Notes under the pieces: model-generated
The model's database searches: none
What the model was told of the DNA's origin: nothing
What the model saw: only the letters and a program-made list of their open reading frames with translations
Made by a program: the position numbers and the translations under genes
Assembly (NCBI RefSeq): GCF_001189295.1
Contig: NZ_CP012159.1
Span: 7,867,001 to 7,931,000 of the forward strand
Length of the DNA: 64,000 bases
Direction of reading: 5' to 3'
DNA from: Chondromyces crocatus
Lineage (GTDB): Bacteria > Myxococcota_A > Polyangia > Polyangiales > Polyangiaceae
Shown here: piece after piece, positions 52,479 through 64,000 of the stretch
Layout of the letters: the number at the start of each line of letters is the position of its first letter
Position numbering within the stretch: position 1 is the first letter of the stretch

Positions 52479-53573
52479 TCAGCTTTCGCCCCGCGCCGCG
52501 ATGGCCCGGCGAATCATTTTTTCGACCTGAGATGTCGCGTTGAGCCAGGAGAGCCGCACACCTGGATGGTCCAACGGGAAGACACGAAAGATCTCGTCAG
52601 CAAAGGCCTGTCCGACGGTCTCCACGCCGCTGAAATCGAGGACGACTTCCTTGAAGCGCTCGAATCTCACCAGCAAGCGCTTCGCTTGAGAGCGAGACAC
52701 CAGGTTTTCTTCTCCGAAGCGCGCGAGTGAGACCGGAACCTGAGTCCTGACGAAGCCATAATCTTCTTCGAGTGAATCGGAGAATCGATCGAAGACCGAT
52801 TCCATCGTCCTTTCGCTCTGGGTGCTGATGTCCAGCAAGACATCGGTCCCTTCTCTAGGATCGAGCGCAAGCAAGTCCTGAACCGGCAACCATGGCTCAC
52901 GCGCGTCGAGAAGCATGCTTTTCGAACCTCGACACAAGAGCCGAATGGGACCGGATGCGAGATAAAACGTATCGAACATCCGGGAGGTGAAGAATATCCC
53001 CTCTCCGCTATGTCTTCTGGGGTCGGTCGTGAGCTTGCCCTTGGATAGCTCCAGCACGGCGAGACGCTCGTCGGAGAGGTCGAGTGCCTTGGTGATCTTG
53101 CGGAAAATGCCGACACCATCGTCGCGAATCAGGATGACGACCGAGGCGGCAGTACGCCGCACGGCGATCGTCACCGAACGCCCCTCGGAGTGATCGACGA
53201 CGTTGTTGAGCATCTCGGTGAAGCCATAGTGGCATATGGCCTCCACATTTTTCGGAAGCCCACGGAGCAACGAGCTGACACGAGCTCGCCAGACCTCATG
53301 CTCATCGAGCGCAGGGCTGACGTCGAGCGAGAACGCGTCCTCGCTGAGAATCGCGAGGTCGTATGTGCGACTGCGCGTGGCGCCGGAAGCCTGAAGTTTC
53401 CCCTCCTCTACCAATCGCTTCAGGTGTCGGCTGACGGCTTGGCGCGTGATCCCGAAATGCTCGGCGGTAATACGCGCAATATCATCCGGATGCTCGAGCA
53501 CCTGCTGAAGGATGAAGGTCTCGAGTTCGCCAGCAGGCGGAGAAGTTGCTTTGCGACGTGTCGAGCCAGTCAT
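52479..53573 (-). CDS. HTH-HATPase-STAS-like (DUF4325) regulator
   Basis: 364 residues. A winged-helix segment at about 15-75 (HFGITRQAVSRHLKRLVEEG) is joined to a histidine-kinase-type ATPase: N box TEMLNNVVDHSEG (119-131), G1 RDDGVGIF (150-157) and G2-like SGEGIFFTSRMF. The last 100 residues are a STAS-like DUF4325 domain (VVLDFSGVETVGQAFADEIF). There is no H-box, so it would act like an anti-sigma kinase and antagonist in one chain, possibly tied directly to DNA through the HTH. A fully formed sigma70 promoter (53604-53633) lies upstream, placing the start at the ATG 53573 rather than further up. Confidence 0.85.
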   Translation of the reverse strand: MTGSTRRKATSPPAGELETFILQQVLEHPDDIARITAEHFGITRQAVSRHLKRLVEEGKLQASGATRSRTYDLAILSEDAFSLDVSPALDEHEVWRARVSSLLRGLPKNVEAICHYGFTEMLNNVVDHSEGRSVTIAVRRTAASVVILIRDDGVGIFRKITKALDLSDERLAVLELSKGKLTTDPRRHSGEGIFFTSRMFDTFYLASGPIRLLCRGSKSMLLDAREPWLPVQDLLALDPREGTDVLLDISTQSERTMESVFDRFSDSLEEDYGFVRTQVPVSLARFGEENLVSRSQAKRLLVRFERFKEVVLDFSGVETVGQAFADEIFRVFPLDHPGVRLSWLNATSQVEKMIRRAIAARGES

Positions 53574-53603
53574 CACCCATGGATGTAGTGAGGGGCGGCG
53601 CTG

Positions 53604-53633
53604 ATTGTCAACGTCCACTGAGTTCTTTGTCAA
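53604..53633 (-). promoter_or_regulatory. Sigma70-type promoter of the HTH-HATPase-STAS-like gene
   Basis: Reverse strand: TTGACA (53633-53628), 18-nt spacer, GACAAT (53609-53604). It would start transcription near 53597, about 24 nt before the ATG at 53573. Very good fit to consensus for so G+C-rich a genome. Confidence 0.6.
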
Positions 53634-53726
53634 CCAGTCCGTACGGTGCGCTGCGCGTCGCTCGATTCACCTCCCCGCCATGGCCCGGCGGCGGCGCGAG
53701 GCCCTCGCGCGACAGGTCCGCGTCAA

Positions 53727-55123
53727 TCACGGACGGTAGTCTTCGATGTCGATCGAGAGCTTCTGCATCCAGCGATAGATCTGCACCCGCGATTTGCCCA
53801 GGTCACGCGCCACGTCGCTCACGTTTCCGCGGTTCTTCTCGAGGAGCGCCATGATGCGCCCGCGGAGGGGATCGTCGGGCGTCATGCGGTTCATTTCCGC
53901 GTCGGGCTCGGGCTCCTCCTGGCCACGGTCGCTCAGGTGCGCGCGCTGGATGAGGCGCTCCTCGGCGAGCGCAGCCGCGACGCCGAGGGCCTGCGACAGC
54001 TCCCGGATGTTGAGCGGCCAGGGGTGCGACAGCAGCCACTTGGCGGCATCCACGGTGAAGCCGCTTTCGCTCGCACCCCGGACCTTCGAGCGTTGCAGGA
54101 GCGCGCCCACCAGGAGGCCCATGTCCTCGATGCGCTGCCGCAGCGGCTTCAGCGTGTGCCGGTGGCCGGAGAGCCGCGCCAGCAGGTCGACCCGGAACTC
54201 ACCTTGGATGGCCATCTTGTCGAGGGGTCTGTGCGTCGCGGCGACGACGCGCAGGTCGACCTTGATCGGGGTCGTGCCGCCGATGGGCACGACTTCGCCC
54301 TCTTCGAGTACGCGCAGGAGCGTGGCCTGCGCAGGGAGCGGGAGATCGCCCACCTCGTCGAGGAAGAGGGTGCCGCCGTTCGCCCTGCGCACGTACCCGG
54401 GCTCGTCCCGGATCGCGCCAGTGAACGCGCCCTTGAGATGCCCGAAGAGCTGGCTTTCGAGCAGCGACGCGGTGAGGGCCCCGCAGTTCACGGCGACGAG
54501 TGGCCCGGGACGCCCCGCGTGCGCATGGAGGCCCGCCGCGAGGACCTCCTTGCCCGTGCCGGACTCGCCGAGGAGGAGCACCGGGACAGGCGCTCGGGCG
54601 ATGCGCGTCAGTGCGTCGAGGTCGTCGGCGAGCTGAGGGACGAGCGTGGAGAAGCCGCCGATCTCGGCGCCCTGAAGGTCGAGGTCCGAGGCGGAGGAGG
54701 GCGACGCCGGGAGGCCCGCGCGGTAGCGCAGGACGACGTTGCCGAGTTCGATGAAATCACCGTCTTGCAGCGTGGTGTTTCCGACGCGCCGGCCATTGAT
54801 GAAGGAGCCATTCTTGGAGCCGGCGTCCTCGAAGGCCCAGCCGCCACCACGCCGGATCAGGCGCGCCTGGGTCTTCGAGATCGCCGCGTCGGGCAAGCGC
54901 ACCTCGAGCCGCCGGGTGCCCCCTTCGTGGACGCGCGAGGCGGCGCGCTCGGGGCCACGGCCGATGGCGACGAGATCCGTCTCCCAGAGGGAGTACCGCG
55001 CACCGCCGAGGGTCGGCCGATCGCCATGCAGCACCACGAACAGGAAGGGACGCTCGAGGTGTCGGGCGCTCCGTTCCTCGCGCGCAGGCTCTTGCGTCGT
55101 CCCGAGCGGGACGGGCTTCCGCG

Positions 55124-55127
<4 letters not shown>
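53727..55127 (-). CDS. FHA-domain sigma54-dependent activator
   Basis: 466 residues. An FHA domain at about 45-140 ([38 protein letters not shown]) binds phosphothreonine. The AAA+ sigma54 activator domain has Walker A GESGTGKE (187-194), GAFTGA (233-238; contacts sigma54) and FLDE (255-258). It ends with a Fis-type HTH ([20 protein letters not shown]). The kind is frequent in myxobacteria, where kinases talk to sigma54 promoters. Its ATG overlaps the stop of the upstream kinase-WD40 gene (ATGA), making the kinase its probable activator: a phosphothreonine on the kinase or a target would dock on the FHA. No sigma54 promoter was identified in the window. Confidence 0.93.
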
Positions 55128-59911
<4,784 letters not shown>

Positions 59912-60494
59912 CGTGTCTGCGTCGACGCGTGGTGCCTACGGGGCGCGCACGTGGCCCAGCGCGACCGAACCCCGTGCATGACGATCCGTCGCAGCAAACT
60001 AGCAGCTGGCGTGCCGGACAGGGGCGCGCGCGTCGTCTCGCCCGACGCATCAGGCCGTCGTGATCCACGACACAGGGGAGCTGACCGAGGTCGCTTCGGG
60101 TCAGGGGTTTTCACCGACCGCGAGAGGGGCGCGACGATGCCTCGAGTCCCGCATGCCTCGCCCTCCATGGCACGACGCGATCCCGCTTCCCCGGGAGACG
60201 CAGTGCTTGCGGCGGAGACGCAGCGCTTGCGGCGGAGACGCAGCGCTTGCGGCGGAGACGCAGCGGTCAGCGCCTCTTCGGGTGGGGTCGGTCTTTTGAC
60301 CAGATGCCAGCACGCGCTCCCGATGGCGGTCGCCGACGCCCGGAATCGAGGTCGAAAGCGCGACGTCGAAAGGAGGCGCGCCTGCGCTCTTTGTCGACTG
60401 GCCCTTCTCCGGCGGATGGCATGAACGTCACGCTCGGTCGGCGACGACATCTTCGCTTATGCTGGTCCCCGAGCGGTTCCAGTGTGGAGGGGGG
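59912..60494. other. Divergent intergenic region with a 20-nt tandem repeat
   Basis: 583 bases between the kinase-WD40 gene (reverse) and the T6SS-like pair (forward). It should contain the promoters of both. The repeat at 60194-60265 is the only clear structure. The reading frames are low-complexity and not believed to be genes. Confidence 0.55.
60194..60265. repeat. 20-nt tandem repeat, about 3.6 copies
   Basis: Units of 20 nt beginning CAGCGCTTGC (CAGTGCTTGC in the first) and ending GGCGGAGACG start at 60201, 60221 and 60241, with partial copies on both sides (GGAGACG at 60194 and CAGCG at 60261). It lies in a promoter-sized gap about 230-300 nt upstream of the 60495 gene. Confidence 0.75.
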
Positions 60495-61277
60495 GTGCCG
60501 GTGTTACGCGTCAGAGATACACAGGTCAGGGCATTCGAACAGGTCGCGCGCGCGGCGTTCGAGGACGAGATGGTCCTCCTGGGCAGAGCGTCCGCGCCTC
60601 ATCGGTGCCGCCTGCTCACCGAGGTGGCGCTACGGCACGTGATCCAGCACGCCATCACGAGGGCGTCGACGCATCGATTCACCCAGCGCGGTCCGGTGCG
60701 GCTCCATGTCGAGCTCGCGCTCCTTCTGGGCAGCGGCTTCGACGGCGATCCGCAGCTTCCCTGGGCCGCAGCGGCGCTCGGTGTACCGGATCTCGATCAA
60801 AGCTACCGGGCGGAAGCGCTCCACCGCGGGGCCTGTGCGTATTTCGAAGCGCTCGGCCGAGAGACGCCCGGGCGCACGGGGGGGATGCTGGAGCGGCTCG
60901 CCGCCTTCGCCGAGGGAGCGAGGGTCGCCGGGCCAGGCAGGGTCGAGGACGAAGCGTTGCGGGTGATGGCGGCGCTCGACGCGGAGAAGGCGACGTACGT
61001 CGGGGAGGCCTCGCTTCGGCAGCTGGTCGCGCGGGCCAGCGGGACGTGCGGAGGGCTCCCGGAGGCGAGCCGGTCGGCGTCGGTGGTCATGCTGGCCGGG
61101 TTGATGTTCGTGTTCGGCCACCAGTGCGACGAGGATGCGATGCATCCGTGGATCGCGGCCTCGCTCGGTGCAGAGGAGGCATCGCGGGGAGAGGTGCTGG
61201 TTGGCGCGATCCGCCGATGGGCTGCGCGATGGCGCGACGAGGAGGCGGGCTTCGAGCCACCAGGAGGGAACCCATGA
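60495..61277 (+). CDS. T6SS-module-associated protein (helical, unnamed family)
   Basis: 260 residues. Start VPVLRVRDTQVRAFEQVARA, with a GGAGGGGGG ribosome site right before the GTG, is preferred over the ATG at 60459. The sequence (LLTEVALRHVIQHAITRASTH, RLHVELALLLGSGFDGDPQL, LPWAAAALG) matches in style the helical proteins found next to VgrG, PAAR or Rhs effectors in type VI gene clusters of proteobacteria and myxobacteria; assigned by pattern memory only. Their job is not known; adaptor or effector-associated roles are guessed. The stop overlaps the amidase start as ATGA, so both should work together. No VgrG, PAAR or Hcp gene is in the window. Confidence 0.65.
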   Translation: MPVLRVRDTQVRAFEQVARAAFEDEMVLLGRASAPHRCRLLTEVALRHVIQHAITRASTHRFTQRGPVRLHVELALLLGSGFDGDPQLPWAAAALGVPDLDQSYRAEALHRGACAYFEALGRETPGRTGGMLERLAAFAEGARVAGPGRVEDEALRVMAALDAEKATYVGEASLRQLVARASGTCGGLPEASRSASVVMLAGLMFVFGHQCDEDAMHPWIAASLGAEEASRGEVLVGAIRRWAARWRDEEAGFEPPGGNP

Positions 61278-62038
61278 GCGACACGAGGTTCGTGCCCGCG
61301 AGCCCGACGTCCGGGGAGGGGGCCACGGAGCACGTGCATGCGACGACGCAAGCGTGCCCGGACCGGCGGGTCATCGTCATCGATCCCGGGCACGGGGGGA
61401 CCGTGGACGAGGACGGCAGCAAAGCAAACAACGCCACGTCGGTGTCGAAGGTGCGCGAGAAGGTCCTGACCCTCCAGTATGCGCAGAGCCTGAAGCAGCA
61501 GCTCGCGAGCGCGGAGGTGCAAGCGATCTTCCGCTCCAAGAACTACTGCGAGGTGAAGACGATTCTGACGAGGGAGACGGATGTCAACCCGTCGGGCGCC
61601 GACCGCGTCGCCGTCGCGACGAGCAACAAAGCGGACATCTTGCTCAGCATTCACTTCAACGGCTTCGACGACCCGAGAGCGCGAGGAACGGAGACGTTCT
61701 ACAAAGCGAAGCAGAACGGGCACCAGACGAACGAGGCGGAGGACCTCGCGCTCGCGGAGGCCGTGCTCGAGGCAGCCGTCGCCGCCATCAAGGTCTTCGA
61801 CAGCAAGGGCCGCAGCCGGGAGGCGAAGGCGGACAAGGACACGCAGCACAAATCGATCTGGGTGCTGCGCGATCCGGGGATCGGCCTGAGCGGGAAGATG
61901 TGTCGGTCGGCGATGCTCGAGGTGGAGTTCGTCACGAACGCGGTGGCGGACCACCACCTGGTGAGCGGGCCGAAGGCGACGCAGAACCGGGACGCGGTGA
62001 TGCTCGCGGTGGCGAAGGCGCTGGCGAAGGCGCTGTGA
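61274..62038 (+). CDS. N-acetylmuramoyl-L-alanine amidase (Amidase_3) without signal peptide
   Basis: 254-residue zinc amidase that cuts the bond between peptidoglycan sugar and peptide. Seen: VIVIDPGHGG (zinc His40), the Glu ligand Glu62 in VREKVLTL, LTRETD, zinc His127 in SIHFNG and the catalytic Glu216 in MLEVEFVTN. All needed residues are present. Unlike cell-division amidases AmiA-C there is no signal peptide, AMIN domain or other export mark, so secretion must be by another route or it is cytoplasmic until released. Coupling with the T6SS-type protein before it suggests it is a contact-delivered effector. No recognised immunity gene follows: the next gene is on the opposite strand 29 nt away. 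Confidence 0.9.
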   Translation: MSDTRFVPASPTSGEGATEHVHATTQACPDRRVIVIDPGHGGTVDEDGSKANNATSVSKVREKVLTLQYAQSLKQQLASAEVQAIFRSKNYCEVKTILTRETDVNPSGADRVAVATSNKADILLSIHFNGFDDPRARGTETFYKAKQNGHQTNEAEDLALAEAVLEAAVAAIKVFDSKGRSREAKADKDTQHKSIWVLRDPGIGLSGKMCRSAMLEVEFVTNAVADHHLVSGPKATQNRDAVMLAVAKALAKAL

Positions 62039-62067
62039 CGGTGAGCGGAGAGGCGCGGTGAGGGTGC

Positions 62068-64000
62068 TCAGCCGCCGCGCAGGGTGGGGCCGGCGTCGCT
62101 GGCTTCGAGGTACTCGATGAGGGCGCGGGCGGCTTCGGCTTCGCCGCCGGAGCCGCTCTGGCTGGCGCGCTCGCGGGCGCGCTGGGCGAGGTCGAGGGAC
62201 TCCTGCACGGCACCGCGGGCCTGGCAGACGAGGGCCATGCGCAGGTCGATGCGGGACTCCCAGCGGTGGGGCTCGCGGGCGTCCATGGCGGGCGCGAGGC
62301 GGCGCTCGACGCGGAGGATGCGGGCGCGGGCTTCGTCGTAGGTGCGGGCGGCGCCTTCGAGGTCGCCGGTCTGGCGGAGGAGGTCGCCGAGTTCCAGGCG
62401 GAGGCGGACGCGGTCGCGCCAGGGGGCGACGCGGCGGTCGGCGCCTTCCCAGGAGGGGGAGCGCTGGGTGCCGTCGAGGTGGGCGGGGCTGTTGCCCGCG
62501 AGCGAAGGGAAGCGGCGGACCGAGGGGAGGTGGTCGTCGCTCTCGGTGGCGGCGTCGTGGATCTCGCGGACGCGGAGGAGGAGGGTGCGGGCCTCGGCGA
62601 TGTCGCCGACGGTGAGGGCGTGCGAGGCGGCGCGGGCGTAGGCGGCGGCAGCGTCGCGGAGGGAGCCGCCGCGGTCGTGGTGGAGGGCGAGCAGGGCGGC
62701 GCTGGCGTCGCCGACGACCTGCTGTTCGAGCCACTCGGCGACGAGGAGGTGGATGCGGCGGCGCACCTTCACGCTGAGCATCTCGTAGGCGACGTCGCAG
62801 ACGAGGCCTTCGGTGAAGGTGTACTCGCGCTCGCCAGGGAAGGTGGCGGAGGGGCGCGCGCGGACGAGGTTGCGCTCGCAAAGAAGGGCAAGGAGCTCTG
62901 CGGTGGGGGTGGGGCCTTCGTCGCGCGCGCGGGCGGCGAGATCGCTGGGGGCCGCAGAGAAAGGGGGGTCGAGGTCGTCGAGCTGGACGGGGGGCTCGCT
63001 GGTGCGCGGGGAGCTTCCGGAGGGGGTGGCCTTGCGCAGGCGGTCGATGGCGCCTTCCCAGAAGGTGCGGCCGACGACGGCGGCGAGGGCGATGACGCCG
63101 CGGGGCTCGGGGTCGAGGCGGTCGAGGCGGGCCTGGACGAGGCCCTGGACGGTGGGGGGGAGGCTCAAGGCGCCCAGCTCGGCTTCGCGGACGTGCCAGG
63201 GGTCGGCGGAGGTATCGATGGCGCCAGCGTCGATGAGCAGCTCGAGGGTCTCTTCGAGGGTGCGGGGGTTGCCCTCGGCGCGGTCGGCGAGCATGGAGAC
63301 CAGCTCGGGGGATGGAGAAGGGACGCGCTGGAGGCGGTCGAGGATCATCTCCTCGACGTCGCGGCGGCCGAGGGGGGCAAGGGCGAGGGCGTCGTGGAAA
63401 GGGCTGGCTTCGCGGAAGCGGGGGCGGCGATCGAACAGCTCGGGGCGGGCGGCACACACCACGGCGAGCGGGAAGCCGTCGGCGCGCGCGGTGAGGGCTT
63501 CGAGGAGGTCGAGGCTGGCGTCGTCGGCCCACTGGAGGTCGTCGACGACGACCACCACGGGGACGCGATCGAGCACGAAGGCCGCGAGGCGGAACATCGC
63601 TTCGAGGATGCGGCGCTTGGCGTCGGTGGTGTCGCCGGCGAGCTGGTCTCTGCGCGCCAGGGCGTCCCGCTCGGAGGAAGGCGCGGCGCCGAGGACGGCG
63701 GCGACGCGACCGAGGACGTCGCTCACCTCGCGCAGGCCGAGCGCTTCGCTTGGGGGGCCGGAGGCGGTCGCAGCGCGGCTCCTCGCGGCGGCGAGCGTGG
63801 TGGCCCGCACGGTGCTGCGCAGCTCCAGGGGGGAGAGGGTGTGGGGCGGCTCGGAGGGGTTCCTGGCGCGGAGGGCCTTGCGGAAGGTGCGGAGGCGGAG
63901 CCAGCGGACGCCGCGCTCGAGCTTGTGCCGGACGGTGGTCGCCGGATCGGTGGGGTGGATGCCGAAGCGCATGCGGAGGAGCGACGCGGTGAGGGCGTGG
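62068..64000 (-). CDS. STAND-ATPase/TPR-type protein, 3' part (runs off right edge)
   Basis: C-terminal 644 codons of a larger protein. The frame stays open to the right edge and reads HALTASLLRMRFGIHPTDPA, so the ATG at 63972 is internal and the true start lies beyond. Seen: VVVVVDDLQWADDASLDLLE (Walker B-like), then the helical half of STAND/AAA proteins with GNPRTLEETLELLIDAGAID, and TPR-like repeats near the end (RDRVRLRLELGDLLRQTGDL). The family usually carries a Ser/Thr kinase or a cyclase at the front, as in the first large gene here; the front part is not visible. It converges with the amidase (29 nt apart). Confidence 0.82.
   Translation of the reverse strand, partial: HALTASLLRMRFGIHPTDPATTVRHKLERGVRWLRLRTFRKALRARNPSEPPHTLSPLELRSTVRATTLAAARSRAATASGPPSEALGLREVSDVLGRVAAVLGAAPSSERDALARRDQLAGDTTDAKRRILEAMFRLAAFVLDRVPVVVVVDDLQWADDASLDLLEALTARADGFPLAVVCAARPELFDRRPRFREASPFHDALALAPLGRRDVEEMILDRLQRVPSPSPELVSMLADRAEGNPRTLEETLELLIDAGAIDTSADPWHVREAELGALSLPPTVQGLVQARLDRLDPEPRGVIALAAVVGRTFWEGAIDRLRKATPSGSSPRTSEPPVQLDDLDPPFSAAPSDLAARARDEGPTPTAELLALLCERNLVRARPSATFPGEREYTFTEGLVCDVAYEMLSVKVRRRIHLLVAEWLEQQVVGDASAALLALHHDRGGSLRDAAAAYARAASHALTVGDIAEARTLLLRVREIHDAATESDDHLPSVRRFPSLAGNSPAHLDGTQRSPSWEGADRRVAPWRDRVRLRLELGDLLRQTGDLEGAARTYDEARARILRVERRLAPAMDAREPHRWESRIDLRMALVCQARGAVQESLDLAQRARERASQSGSGGEAEAARALIEYLEASDAGPTLRGG

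Noticed and set aside
52358-52540. Small forward reading frame with a sensible C-terminus (EEAALREMAVLDAEEV)
   Set aside because: No start or ribosome site, overlaps the real reverse gene's 3' end, and has no family match. Possibly a remnant only.

Overview
The window looks like a chromosomal segment of a myxobacterium (Myxococcota, probably Polyangiales/Polyangiaceae: Sorangium, Chondromyces or Polyangium type). The reasons are very high G+C, several eukaryotic-type Ser/Thr kinases fused to STAND ATPases, TPRs or WD40 propellers, an FHA-sigma54 activator, many Gly/Ser-rich lipoproteins, and one protein ending in a MYXO-CTERM-like sorting signal. No rRNA, tRNA, CRISPR array, insertion sequence or prophage was recognised. 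All assignments come from reading the translations; no database search was possible.

Layout. 1-11.5 kb: the 5' part of ftsH (reverse), then a forward signalling block. It holds a kinase/cyclase-like/STAND/TPR protein translationally coupled to a patatin phospholipase, then a membrane-anchored kinase, a TPR/PEGA-like membrane protein and a beta-propeller lipoprotein. 11.5-16.4 kb: AlkB-like dioxygenase, GT2 glycosyltransferase, a PilZ protein with a membrane segment and AMIN-like C-terminus, and a small divergent gene. 16.5-19.8 kb: three overlapping unknown (mostly membrane) genes, then a secreted protein with two perfect peritrophin-A (CBM14) chitin-binding modules. 20-24.7 kb: OmpR-type regulator, SpeD-SpeE fusion, YpfJ-type zinc metallopeptidase and a MYXO-CTERM beta-helix protein. 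24.7-33.7 kb: a 1560-residue pseudokinase/STAND/GAF/STAS protein, a di-haem propeller cytochrome and a small Cys4 protein. 34-44.8 kb: Tat-exported serine hydrolase, S37 peptidase lipoprotein, zinc-ribbon SDR, cupredoxin-like lipoprotein, histidine kinase, DUF1036 protein, AgmX-type lipoprotein and a small Lys/Ala-tailed protein. 44.8-45.9 kb: 1.1 kb without a convincing gene, holding an AT-richer stretch, a 20-nt palindrome and an array of twenty-two 22-nt repeats kept in exact register. 45.9-53.6 kb: CapA-type lipoprotein, an unrecognised 715-residue protein, a vWA lipoprotein with a small downstream lipoprotein, and an HTH/HATPase/STAS-like regulator. 53.7-64 kb: an FHA-sigma54 activator overlapping a kinase/STAND/WD40 protein, an amidase pair resembling a type VI effector module, and the 3' part of another STAND protein.

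How it fits together. Much of the window is intracellular and envelope signalling: four kinase-related proteins, one histidine kinase, one response regulator, one sigma54 activator, a PilZ protein and a Spo0F/RsbR-like set of GAF, STAS and HATPase modules. Several coupled pairs (GTGA or ATGA overlaps) suggest working partners: kinase with phospholipase, kinase-WD40 with FHA activator, and the T6SS-like protein with the amidase. The rest is exported material: lipoproteins, beta-helix, propellers, peptidases and a chitin-binding protein, as expected of a surface-active predator or degrader.
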